NCBI GenBank assembly: GCA_964639325.1 | Contig: CAZXDO010000024.1 | Span: forward strand, 1 to 43,647 | Source: DATGCT01 sp964639325 | GTDB taxonomy: Bacteria; Patescibacteriota; Minisyncoccia; UBA6257; GWB1-50-10 | DNA length: 43,647 nucleotides | Direction of reading: 5' to 3' | Shown: positions 31,800 through 40,190 of the stretch, piece by piece | How positions within the stretch are numbered: position 1 is the first letter of the stretch | Layout of the letters: the number at the start of each line of letters is the position of its first letter | Program-made: the position numbers and the translations under genes | Notes under the pieces: model-generated | What the model was told of the DNA's origin: nothing | Databases searched by the model: none | Seen by the model: the letters and a program-made list of their open reading frames with translations, nothing else

Positions 31800-32375
31800 T
31801 TATATTTTTTTAACTTGAAGAGTATCAAGCTCAACGGTCGTATCTCGACCAAATATTGGTACAACAACCTTCACCTTCCCTCTCTCCTCATCAACCTCAG
31901 CCACTTTACCATCATAATCCTTAAAGGGACCATCAATGATTCTAACAGTTTCATTCTTCTTAAAATCAACTTTGTGAGTAGGTTCTTTTTCCCCCATTCT
32001 TTGCATAATATCATCAACCTCTTCCTTATAAAGAGGTGTTGGATTGGTTGGATCAGAACCTACAAAACCGGTGACTCGGGGAGTATTTCTAACCATATAC
32101 CAAGAATCTTGATCAAGAATCATGTCTACCAAAACATAACCCTGGTATATTTTTTCTTTAACAACATAACGCTTTCCTCCTCTTACTTTTATCTTCGCTT
32201 CTTTGGGAACAATAACATTAAAAATTTTATCATTCATATCTAAAGAGTTAACCCTTTGATTAAGGTAACGGGCTACCGCATCCTCGTAACCGGAATAAGT
32301 GTGTACGGCATACCAATGTCTTTCTTTTCCCTCTCCGGAATCATCTAAAATTGTTTGTTTATTGTTTTCTGACAT
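31800..32375 (-). CDS. nusG: Transcription antitermination factor NusG
   Basis: Couples RNA polymerase and ribosome. 191 residues: an NGN domain (RHWYAVHTYSGYEDAVARYL, KIYQGYVLVDMILDQDSWYMVRNTPRVTGFVG) and a C-terminal KOW domain (NETVRIIDGPFKDYDGKVAEVDEERGKVKV). It lies between secE and rplK, the classic order. Confidence 0.96.
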   Translation of the reverse strand: MSENNKQTILDDSGEGKERHWYAVHTYSGYEDAVARYLNQRVNSLDMNDKIFNVIVPKEAKIKVRGGKRYVVKEKIYQGYVLVDMILDQDSWYMVRNTPRVTGFVGSDPTNPTPLYKEEVDDIMQRMGEKEPTHKVDFKKNETVRIIDGPFKDYDGKVAEVDEERGKVKVVVPIFGRDTTVELDTLQVKKI

Positions 32376-32379
32376 TTTA

Positions 32380-32562
32380 TTAAATAACTAACTTCAAAAC
32401 ACTTGTAAAAATATAATCAAGCAAACCCAAATAAAGAGCTACTGCTACCGAAATACCAATTACAAAAAGAGTGTAACGAACAGTCTCTTTTCTGGTCGGC
32501 CAGTTAACCCGTTTTAACTCCTGATGAGCTTCCTTTAAAAATTTTCCAATTTTGTTAAACAT
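32380..32562 (-). CDS. secE: Preprotein translocase subunit SecE
   Basis: 60 residues: an amphipathic start (KFLKEAHQELKRVNWPTRKE, with the conserved WPTRKE) and one transmembrane helix. This is the short one-helix form. The start is the ATG at 32562; an upstream TTG adds three residues. It lies 4 bp before nusG. Confidence 0.93.
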   Translation of the reverse strand: MFNKIGKFLKEAHQELKRVNWPTRKETVRYTLFVIGISVAVALYLGLLDYIFTSVLKLVI

Positions 32563-32612
32563 TTTAATCAATAGAATACTAAATAAAACACCCTTATGTC
32601 AAACCCTGCTAT

Positions 32613-35600
32613 TTATATATCCAAATTTTTAACTCCTTTAGCGTGAGCTTGAATAAATTTCTTTCTTGGAGCCACCTCTTCTCCCATTAATACATCAAAA
32701 AGGTTGTCTGCTTCAGCAGCGTCTTTAACTGTTACCCTTTTCAAAACTCTATTTTCCGGATTCATGGTAGTTGCCCAAAGACGATCAGGATTCATCTCTC
32801 CAAGACCTTTGTATCTTTGAACATTAACATTTTTTCCCATTTCTTTAACTAACTTATCGTACTCAGCATTATTATACGCATATTCCACCTTTTTACCCTT
32901 ATTTAATTGATAAAGTGGGGGTTGAGCAATGTAAAGATAACCTTGTTCAATGATTTCCCTGAAATAACGATAGAAAAGAGTTAAAAGAAGGGTTCTAATA
33001 TGAGCTCCATCTACATCGGCGTCAGTCATAATTATGACTTTATGGTACCTAAGCTTAGAAACATCAAATTCTTCTCCTATAGCCGTACCAAGGGCTATAA
33101 TCAAAGCTCTTATTTCTTTATTTTTTAACATTCTATCGATTCTCGCTTTTTCCACATTTAATATTTTACCCCGAAGAGGCAATATTGCCTGTGTTTTCTT
33201 ATCTCTCCCTCCCTTGGCACTATTATGAACAAATACTCCAGACGATAAGGCAAAGTTATGAGTTTTTTCTACCTCTAAATCGTAAACATCTATTTTCTCA
33301 TGTATTCTTTTGATTCCGACAACTCTATGGTTGTAATTTACAACAGCCTCTTTCATCTTTCTGTCATTGTTTCCAAAAAACCTATTTCTTATGGTTTCAT
33401 ACCTAATCAAACTCTTATCATTAGATTCTCTTCTTAATCTATTATATTCTCCTATATCAATCTTCTTTTTCTCAAGATAAATATCATGAAGAACTTTCAA
33501 AGCTTTATTCATATAGGTAAGGTTGTAAGCTTCTTTCCTTTTCTTTCTAAAGTCAGAAGTCCATTGATCTTTTGTTTTTTTTGATCGCCAGTTTCTAAGT
33601 TGCGAATCACCCCACTGTTTTTTTGCTATTTTAGATAACTCTTCTATTTTATCAGGATTATTTTTAAAATACTCCGAAACTCTTTTTGATTGCTTGTTTC
33701 TATTTTTTAAATCTGACCAATATCTTTTTTGTTCCTTGTATAATCTACTTTCAGATTCTTTTCTATATTTTTCGTTAGAATAATAAAATTCCAAAAACTT
33801 TTTCACCATATAATTCTTATACTCAACACTCTCCCACTGTTTTTTTGCCCTCTTACTTAATATCTTTTTCATTTCAGGGGTAGTCATCACTTTTCTAATT
33901 TTCTCTCTAAATTCCAATGTCTTCCTTATTTCCCTAAGCTTTTTCCTAACATCAGGCCTGTTCAAAGTCATCTTAGCCATCTCACGATGAAGGTTTATAT
34001 GCTCATCCTTATTCATTCTAACCAAATTATCAGGATTATTATTTAACTTATTAAAGTCCTTATGGTGTACATGAGAATTAACTATCTTTTTATAAACACC
34101 ATTATCTAAGTTACACTTATCACTCAAAAGGTGGGTAAATATCCATTTGTTTATCTTGGAATCAAAAACCATTTCATAACCTTCTATTGTTATTCCTCCT
34201 CCTTTTTCAGAAAGTTTTTTTCTAAAAGGCATAAGAGAATCATTTTTGGTTAGAGTTTCAGCTTTTTTATAACTACCATCTCTAAGCATAAATAAGTGGT
34301 CGGGAGTACATTTAATCTTCTTTCCGTTATCAAGCGTCACTTCCACCACTTCCACATTTTTCTTAGTTACTCTAGGGTTTTTTATAGGAGCTATTCCTAT
34401 ATTTCCGTTTTCTTTTATCGTATAACAATAATTTTTCTTATTATTCCTTGCTTCTTTAAATAAATCTTTAAAACTAACATTCCGGCCATCGACAAGGGCT
34501 ACTTCAGTATCACCAGAAAAACATCCACCGGCGCTGTCGCCCTCCACTATGAAAAGCTCTGATTCTTCTGGTTTTCTAGAAATACAATCAGCTAATTTTC
34601 CGGGAAGGGATAATCCCTCAAGAGCTCCTTTCCTTAAAACAGTATCTTTAGCTGCTTTAGCCGCCTTTCTAGCCTTAGCCGCCAAAAGATTTTTTTCCAA
34701 AATTCTCTTAGCATCATTTGAGTATCTCTCCAAAAATTCGCTTAAAGCTTCATTAACCACGGTTTCTACCGCACTTCTTGCTTCCGGGTTACCTAACCTA
34801 GCTTTGGTTTGCCCTTCAAACTGAGGTTCGTGGGGAGCACTTAACTTTACCGAAACAGCAGCTACTATTCCCTCCCTGACATCCTCTCCCGTCAAATTAC
34901 TATCAGAATCCTTCAAAAAACCTTCCTTTCTGGCATAATCGTTAAGGGTTCTAGTAAGGGCAGAACGAAAACCGGTAAGGTGCATACCTCCATCTGCGGT
35001 ATAAATATTATTAGCAAACGTGTGCTCTTCACTTTCAACATCATCGGTATAGGAAAAAGTCGCTTCAATATCAACACTATTTTCCTCTTTATGAATATAA
35101 AAGGGATGGTCATGAATAGGGTTGGAATTTCCAATTAAGTAAGTGAGATAAGATTTTAACCCTCCTTCAAAATAAAAAGCATAAGAATTATCCTTCTCGC
35201 CTCTCTTGTCTAAAATATCAATTCGTAAACCTTTAGTTAAATAAGCCTGCTGTCTCAAATGGTTTACGATAAGATTAAAATTAAAACTGCCGCCGCCTGT
35301 AAAAATTTCTGGATCCGGTTTAAAAGAAACAGTAGTACCATTTCTCTCACATTTCCCTTGTTTTTTAACGTTGCTTTTTGGCTTGCCTCTTTCATATTCT
35401 TGCACGTACCTATTTCCCTCTAAGCAAACCTCAGCTTTCAACCATAAAGAAAGAGCATTTACAACAGAAACACCCACTCCGTGTAATCCTCCGGATACTT
35501 TATAAGACTCACCGCCAAATTTACCTCCGGCGTGGAGGGTGGTCATTACTGTTTCTAAAGCAGATTTTCCGCTTTGTTTATGTTTTTCTACCGGAATCCC

Positions 35601-35855
35601 CCGACCATCATCAGTTACTCTCACTTCATTATCAGGCAAAAGCTCAACTAAAATATTTGTAGCATAGCCCGCCATTGCTTCGTCTATAGAGTTGTCAATA
35701 ACCTCCCAAATAAGATGATGAAGACCATCTGGGCCGGTCGATCCGATATACATTCCCGGCCTTTTTCTTACAGGATCAAGGCCCTCGAGTATGTAAATAT
35801 CTTCTGCTCCATAATCAGATTTTTTAACATTTTTCTTGTTTTTTTTATCTGCCAT
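32613..35855 (-). CDS. gyrB: DNA gyrase subunit B, intein-containing precursor
   Basis: ATPase/TOPRIM subunit of type II topoisomerase. Visible parts are the GHKL ATPase (EVIDNSIDEAMAGYA, VTDDGRGIPVEKH, LHGVGVSVVNALS), the transducer domain and the TOPRIM motif FIVEGDSAGG. A 434-residue intein starts there, before SAKGGRDKKTQAILPLRGKI. Next come IMTDADVDGAHIRTLLLTLFYRY and the short tail QRYKGLGEMNP. Mature length is about 646. The start is the ATG at 35855 (MADKK); a TTG three codons upstream is in frame. The upstream -10 (35899-35894) leaves a leader of about 35 nt. secE follows 50 bp downstream. Confidence 0.96.
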   Translation of the reverse strand: MADKKNKKNVKKSDYGAEDIYILEGLDPVRKRPGMYIGSTGPDGLHHLIWEVIDNSIDEAMAGYATNILVELLPDNEVRVTDDGRGIPVEKHKQSGKSALETVMTTLHAGGKFGGESYKVSGGLHGVGVSVVNALSLWLKAEVCLEGNRYVQEYERGKPKSNVKKQGKCERNGTTVSFKPDPEIFTGGGSFNFNLIVNHLRQQAYLTKGLRIDILDKRGEKDNSYAFYFEGGLKSYLTYLIGNSNPIHDHPFYIHKEENSVDIEATFSYTDDVESEEHTFANNIYTADGGMHLTGFRSALTRTLNDYARKEGFLKDSDSNLTGEDVREGIVAAVSVKLSAPHEPQFEGQTKARLGNPEARSAVETVVNEALSEFLERYSNDAKRILEKNLLAAKARKAAKAAKDTVLRKGALEGLSLPGKLADCISRKPEESELFIVEGDSAGGCFSGDTEVALVDGRNVSFKDLFKEARNNKKNYCYTIKENGNIGIAPIKNPRVTKKNVEVVEVTLDNGKKIKCTPDHLFMLRDGSYKKAETLTKNDSLMPFRKKLSEKGGGITIEGYEMVFDSKINKWIFTHLLSDKCNLDNGVYKKIVNSHVHHKDFNKLNNNPDNLVRMNKDEHINLHREMAKMTLNRPDVRKKLREIRKTLEFREKIRKVMTTPEMKKILSKRAKKQWESVEYKNYMVKKFLEFYYSNEKYRKESESRLYKEQKRYWSDLKNRNKQSKRVSEYFKNNPDKIEELSKIAKKQWGDSQLRNWRSKKTKDQWTSDFRKKRKEAYNLTYMNKALKVLHDIYLEKKKIDIGEYNRLRRESNDKSLIRYETIRNRFFGNNDRKMKEAVVNYNHRVVGIKRIHEKIDVYDLEVEKTHNFALSSGVFVHNSAKGGRDKKTQAILPLRGKILNVEKARIDRMLKNKEIRALIIALGTAIGEEFDVSKLRYHKVIIMTDADVDGAHIRTLLLTLFYRYFREIIEQGYLYIAQPPLYQLNKGKKVEYAYNNAEYDKLVKEMGKNVNVQRYKGLGEMNPDRLWATTMNPENRVLKRVTVKDAAEADNLFDVLMGEEVAPRKKFIQAHAKGVKNLDI
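33222..34523 (-). other. GyrB intein with HNH endonuclease and helical repeat region
   Basis: Begins with Cys (CFSGDTEVALVDG), has block B CTPDHLFM, and ends YDLEVEKTHNFALSSGVFVHN before Ser+1. Inside is an HNH-type motif HVHHKDFNKLNNNPDNLVRM...HINLH. Some 200 residues of Lys/Arg/Trp-rich helical segments follow, with recurring KKQW(E/G) and related (KDQW) words, resembling NUMOD-type DNA-binding modules. HNH inteins are much less common than LAGLIDADG ones. Splicing residues look intact. Confidence 0.93.
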
Positions 35856-35893
35856 ATTTATCAAAATTCTAATTTTGTTAGGAATTTAAGCCA

Positions 35894-35899
35894 ATTATA
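35894..35899 (-). promoter_or_regulatory. -10 element upstream of gyrB
   Basis: TATAAT on the minus strand, 38 nt before the ATG. A small hairpin (AAGCCCTTGAAAAGGGTTT) overlaps the -35 region. Confidence 0.4.
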
Positions 35900-35988
35900 A
35901 AACCCTTTTCAAGGGCTTTAGCATACTCTAATAATACCAAAAAATACTGCTAAAAACAACTTCCAAAAACACGTCTTTTTTAGGTAAC

Positions 35989-36017
35989 TAGACATATTTA
36001 AATTATTAAGTTAATAT
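35989..36017 (+). promoter_or_regulatory. rpmE promoter
   Basis: TAGACA (35989-35994), 17 bp, TAATAT (36012-36017), 25 nt before the rpmE ATG. Confidence 0.55.
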
Positions 36018-36042
36018 GACAAAACTAACCTAAAACAAATCT

Positions 36043-36267
36043 ATGAAAAAAGATATACATCCAGAATATTATGAAAAAGCCACGGTAAAATGCGCTTGCG
36101 GTAATACTTTTACTATCGGTTCTACCAAAAAAAACATTGAAGTTGAAATATGCAACAAATGTCATCCTTTCTTTACCGGCAAGAAACAATTAGTGGATAC
36201 GGCCGGAAGAGCTGAAAAATTCAAAGCAAGACAAGAAAAAGCTAAAAAGGAAAAGAAAGGAAAATAA
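36043..36267 (+). CDS. rpmE: Ribosomal protein bL31
   Basis: 74 residues: MKKDIHPEYYEKATVKCACGNTF type start with CxC, then CNKCHPFFTGKKQLVDTAGR and a Lys-rich tail. The four Cys make this the zinc-binding form. rplY follows 13 bp later. Confidence 0.95.
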   Translation: MKKDIHPEYYEKATVKCACGNTFTIGSTKKNIEVEICNKCHPFFTGKKQLVDTAGRAEKFKARQEKAKKEKKGK

Positions 36268-36280
36268 AAGTAATAAAAAT

Positions 36281-36961
36281 ATGACTATTAAACTTGAAGC
36301 TCAAAAAAGAGAAATTTTAGGAAGAAAAGTCAAAGCTCTTCGCAAAGAAGGTTTTGTTCCTGCTGAAATATTTGGACCTGAAATAGAAAATAAACATATT
36401 TTGATATCTCAAAAAGACTTCAATAAAGTTTATAAAGAAGCCGGAAAAAACACCATAATTGAGGTAAATATAGAAGACGAAAAAAAGGTTATCCCTACAA
36501 TGATAACCGATATTCAAATACATCCCCTAAACCGTAAACCTTTGTCCGTTGATTTCTATATGGTCAGCCGTGACACTAAGATAGAGGCAGAGGTGCCCCT
36601 TAAATTTGTAGGTGAAGCACCTGCCGAAAAAGACGACCTTATCGTCATTAAAGTACTAAACGAAATTGAAGTTGAGGCTCTTCCTCAAGATATTCCCCAT
36701 GAGATTGAAGTTAATATTACTAACCTTAAAACAACTAAAGATCATATCCTTGTAGAACATTTGAATATTCCTTCTAATGTAGAATTAGTCACTCCTCCTG
36801 AAACAACCGTAGTTACCGTTTCAGAAAAAGAAGAAGAAATTGTTGAGGAAGAAACAACTCCTTTGGCTGAAGAACTCGAAGAAGAAGTTAAAGATGAAAA
36901 AGAAAAGGAAGAAGATTCTTCTCCAAAAAACAAAGAACAGTCAGAAAAAGAAAACGGATAG
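36281..36961 (+). CDS. rplY: Ribosomal protein bL25 (Ctc long form)
   Basis: 5S rRNA-binding protein. The N-terminal bL25 domain (ILGRKVKALRKEGFVPAEIFG, DIQIHPLNRKPLSVDFYMV) is followed by the TL5/CTC C-terminal beta domain (VPLKFVGEAPAEK...EVEALPQDIPHEIEVNIT) and an acidic Glu/Lys tail of about 45 residues. 226 residues in total. It is in an operon with rpmE. Confidence 0.94.
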   Translation: MTIKLEAQKREILGRKVKALRKEGFVPAEIFGPEIENKHILISQKDFNKVYKEAGKNTIIEVNIEDEKKVIPTMITDIQIHPLNRKPLSVDFYMVSRDTKIEAEVPLKFVGEAPAEKDDLIVIKVLNEIEVEALPQDIPHEIEVNITNLKTTKDHILVEHLNIPSNVELVTPPETTVVTVSEKEEEIVEEETTPLAEELEEEVKDEKEKEEDSSPKNKEQSEKENG

Positions 36962-37001
36962 AGTAACCTTGACCTAATCTTGGTTTTAAAACACCTTCTT
37001 G

Positions 37002-37010
37002 TGGTATTAT
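37002..37010 (+). promoter_or_regulatory. Extended -10 promoter of the lytic transglycosylase gene (leaderless)
   Basis: TGGTATTAT (TG-N-TATTAT) ends 6 nt before the ATG at 37017. Confidence 0.5.
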
Positions 37011-37016
37011 TTATGT

Positions 37017-38516
37017 ATGGCTGCTTCCGATAAATATAGAAATAATTTACACAAAAACAAGATTTTTATAATCGCCTTGTTTATTTTTTTTGTTTCTTTT
37101 GCCGCCTTCGCTTTCTCTACCAAAGCTCAAACAGCCACTTCAACAGATGAAGAAAATTCATCAATAGATATAGCTACCTCCACCGAGGATTTAGAAAAAC
37201 TCTCATCCAATGAAATTGGATCTCAAAGAGAGTATCTTGAAAACAAGCTGGAAGATTTGGAAATAGAAATGGCAGAACAGCAGGAAATAATCAACCAATA
37301 CAAAACCGAGGGACGAACCCTTCAAAACGAAATCTACAGTATTAATGCCCAAACAAATAAAATCAATTTGCAAATTGAAGCGGTTAATGTTTCTCTGCAA
37401 AAATTAAACAGTGAAATATATGAAACCCAAGGGCAAATAAATAGAACCCAAAATAATATTGAATCCCACAAAAAAGCCCTTGCTTCTGCTCTCCAAACGT
37501 TATATGAAACCGACAACCAAACTTTAATCGCAATTCTTCTTCAAAACAGCAAAATTTCCGATTTTTTCAATAACATAAATGAAATTCTTCTTGTTCAAGA
37601 TAATATTAACCACTCTTTAAGCAAAATTGTTAATCTTCGCCAGAAATTAATAGAAGAAAAGGAAAAATTAGGAATGGAAAAGTCAGATGAAGAGAACCTT
37701 AAAACTATCCGTGAATCAAGAAAACAAGAACTTCAATATACCAAAAGTTATAAAGCCAATCTTTTAGAACAAACCCAAAATGAAGAATCAAAGTATCAGG
37801 AAATTCTTGAAGAAACTCGCCAGACAGCAGCAGAAATAAGAAGCCGAATTTTCCAACTCATCGGCGGAGGAGAATTAACTTTTGAAAAGGCTTATGAATT
37901 AGCCAAACTCGCAGAAGGAGGAACCGGCGTTAAAGCCTCTCTTACTCTTGCTATTTTGAGCAGGGAATCTCTTCTCGGAAAAAATGTCGGGCAATGTTCA
38001 TACGAAACAGCTATGCACCCTGACCGCGATATCCCGGTTTTCAAAGCAATTATTAAAAAACTAGGACTTGAAGGAAATTCAATGATTACCAAAGTATCCT
38101 GTCCTAATGCCCACGGAGCCTATGGCGGCGCCATGGGACCGGCTCAATTTATTCCTTCAACCTGGGCTATTTACGGAGGGTATGAAAAAAATGGAGGTGT
38201 CTGGGAATACAATTCTAGCAAAGACCAAATAGGCTCAATTACAGGCAGCAAACCTTCCAATCCATGGAGCAATCAAGACGCCTTTGTAGCTACCGCTGTT
38301 TATATAAAAGAATTAATGGAAACTTCAAGTTGTGTAAATTATGCTGAAGAAAACAAACATATTCTCCCCTACGAAACTCTTTTAAACCGTTGTGCCGCTG
38401 CTAAATATTATGCCGGCAGCCGCTGGTGGACATACCGCTTCTGGTATGGAGATGCCGTAGTAGAAAAAGCTAAAGAACTAGAAAAGGATATTCAAATTCT
38501 TAAAGAAGGAAAATAA
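37017..38516 (+). CDS. Coiled-coil lytic murein transglycosylase-like protein
   Basis: About 499 residues: a signal/anchor segment (about 16-36, IFIIALFIFFVSFAAFAFS), two long coiled coils (about 65-275) resembling the N-terminal part of EnvC/CwlO-type hydrolases, then a lytic transglycosylase domain. The latter has SRESLLGKNVG with the candidate catalytic Glu, and GGAMGPAQFIPSTWAIYGGY and AKYYAGSRWW. It should cut glycan strands outside the membrane. Coiled coils in such enzymes often couple to FtsEX; that is only suggested here. The start is the ATG at 37017, not the upstream TTG at 36999. It converges on prfA with a 2-bp gap and no separate terminator. Confidence 0.85.
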   Translation: MAASDKYRNNLHKNKIFIIALFIFFVSFAAFAFSTKAQTATSTDEENSSIDIATSTEDLEKLSSNEIGSQREYLENKLEDLEIEMAEQQEIINQYKTEGRTLQNEIYSINAQTNKINLQIEAVNVSLQKLNSEIYETQGQINRTQNNIESHKKALASALQTLYETDNQTLIAILLQNSKISDFFNNINEILLVQDNINHSLSKIVNLRQKLIEEKEKLGMEKSDEENLKTIRESRKQELQYTKSYKANLLEQTQNEESKYQEILEETRQTAAEIRSRIFQLIGGGELTFEKAYELAKLAEGGTGVKASLTLAILSRESLLGKNVGQCSYETAMHPDRDIPVFKAIIKKLGLEGNSMITKVSCPNAHGAYGGAMGPAQFIPSTWAIYGGYEKNGGVWEYNSSKDQIGSITGSKPSNPWSNQDAFVATAVYIKELMETSSCVNYAEENKHILPYETLLNRCAAAKYYAGSRWWTYRFWYGDAVVEKAKELEKDIQILKEGK

Positions 38517-38518
38517 AA

Positions 38519-39256
38519 TTAGCTCAACTCTTTTTTTGTAGCTTTCACTATCATACCTAAATCCCCATTTATTATTTTATCCAACTGTTTCCATTTTTTA
38601 TTTATTCTGTGATCGGTGACTTGGTTTTGAGGATAGTTATATGTTCTAATTTTCTCCGCTCTCTCCGCCTCCCCGATTTGTTCTCTTCGGGTAAAACCTA
38701 CTTCCTGCTGTTTCTCTTTTTCTTGTCTCTCAAAAAGCTCGGCTCTTAATAACGTCATTGCTCTTTCTCTGTTTCTGGCTTGGGAACGTTCGTGTTGAGA
38801 AGAAACCGTAACTCCTGTCGGTTTATGAATAATTCTAACAGCCGTTTCTACTTTATTTACGTTCTGCCCTCCCGGACCGGAAGAACGGAAAAAAGAAACA
38901 TCAAGATCGTGGGGTTCAATTCTTACCTCTTCGGGCTTAACCACCGGTAATACTGCTACCGAAGCGGTTGAGGTGTGTATCCGCCCGGCTTTTTCGGTTG
39001 TAGGAACCCTTTGCACCCTATGAACTCCTGATTCATATTTCAAGGAATCGTACGCTCCGGAACCTTTTATTTGAATAATAAGAGTTTTAAACCCCCCTCC
39101 TTCATTCCTGGTATAATCAGTAACTTTAAAAGACCAATTTTGGTTTTCGCAATAAGTTTTATACATTTTCCCTAAATCCTCAGCAAAAAGAGCTGCCTCA
39201 TTTCCACCGGCTCCGGCTCTTATTTCCATTATTAAACTTTTTATTTTATCAGTCAT
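38519..39256 (-). CDS. prfA: Peptide chain release factor 1 lacking domain 1
   Basis: Reads UAA/UAG and triggers peptide release. The 245 residues begin right at the RF core (IMEIRAGAGGNEAALFAEDLGKMY), so the N-terminal helical domain of about 100 residues of normal RF1 is missing. The recognition tripeptide is PTT (in RVPTTEKAGR), the P-x-T of RF1 rather than SPF of RF2. GPGGQNVNKVE holds the catalytic GGQ. No in-frame room exists upstream for the missing domain. The ATG at 39256 has TATATA 6 nt before it. Confidence 0.9.
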   Translation of the reverse strand: MTDKIKSLIMEIRAGAGGNEAALFAEDLGKMYKTYCENQNWSFKVTDYTRNEGGGFKTLIIQIKGSGAYDSLKYESGVHRVQRVPTTEKAGRIHTSTASVAVLPVVKPEEVRIEPHDLDVSFFRSSGPGGQNVNKVETAVRIIHKPTGVTVSSQHERSQARNRERAMTLLRAELFERQEKEKQQEVGFTRREQIGEAERAEKIRTYNYPQNQVTDHRINKKWKQLDKIINGDLGMIVKATKKELS

Positions 39257-39327
39257 ATTCAATATATACTAAACAAGAAACCCAAAAAATCAAATAAATA
39301 TAAAATTTATAAGCTTCTTAGTTAACG

Positions 39328-40188
39328 TTAAAGATTATAAAAAAGTTTTATTTTCCCTTCTACAATTTCCTCCATTTTTTTAATAACAGGAGGAATTATT
39401 TTGTAAGGCGCCACTTCATCCGGATTATTTTTTAAAGCTTCCTCAAGGCTATTTCTCCAAGCCGATCTAATTTCTGTACTTACATGAATTAAAGATATCC
39501 CTGCTTTTATTGCTTCTTTAAAATTACCGTCTGTAAGGCCGGAACCTCCGTGCAAAACCAAAGGTACATTTACAGCTTCTTTAATCTCCTTAATTCTCTC
39601 AATATTCAAATCAGGATTTTTAGCATTTTTCATCATTCCATGAATATTCCCTACCGCCGGAGCTAACATATCCACTCCCGTCTCTTCAACAAATCTCTTT
39701 GCTTCCTCGGCAGTAGGAAGGTCTTCCGGATTGAGAGAAACATCTTCCGGAATAGTTTCTAAAACCTTAGAAGAAGCCCCTACATATCCCAACTCCCCTT
39801 CTATTAAAACTTCACCGTTTATCTCTTTCGCTGCTAAAACAGCTTCTTTCGTTTTCTTTATATTCTCTTCTAAATCAAGTTTAGAGGCGTCAAAAATAAC
39901 AGAATCATAACCGGCTTTTACCACTTCGGTAAGTTTTTCAATTGAATGAATATGGTCAGCGTTTAAAAATAAACGATACCCGAAATCGTTATAACTCTTT
40001 ATTATGCTCACTATATTATAAGCTCCCAAATAACCCTCTTCCCCTTCAGAAGTTCCAATAAAAAGAGGTACGTTATATTTTTCTGCTGCATTAGAAATAG
40101 CTTTTAACATATCAAAATTAGCAATATTAAAATGTCCCATTGCTCTACCCTCTCTCTCGTATGTTTTTAAGATTTCTAATAAATCCAT
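39328..40188 (-). CDS. Class II fructose-bisphosphate aldolase family
   Basis: Zinc-dependent TIM-barrel aldolase. 286 residues with GHFNIANFDMLKAI, LNADHIHSIEKL (zinc-binding His), GELGYVG, PAVGNIHGM, LVLHGGSGL and HVSTEIRSAW. Most likely cleaves or forms fructose-1,6-bisphosphate; tagatose-bisphosphate specificity cannot be excluded. It starts 2 bp after the stop of the upstream unknown gene, so they are translationally coupled. It is the last gene of the transketolase C/pfkB unit. Confidence 0.9.
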   Translation of the reverse strand: MDLLEILKTYEREGRAMGHFNIANFDMLKAISNAAEKYNVPLFIGTSEGEEGYLGAYNIVSIIKSYNDFGYRLFLNADHIHSIEKLTEVVKAGYDSVIFDASKLDLEENIKKTKEAVLAAKEINGEVLIEGELGYVGASSKVLETIPEDVSLNPEDLPTAEEAKRFVEETGVDMLAPAVGNIHGMMKNAKNPDLNIERIKEIKEAVNVPLVLHGGSGLTDGNFKEAIKAGISLIHVSTEIRSAWRNSLEEALKNNPDEVAPYKIIPPVIKKMEEIVEGKIKLFYNL

Positions 40189-40190
40189 AA

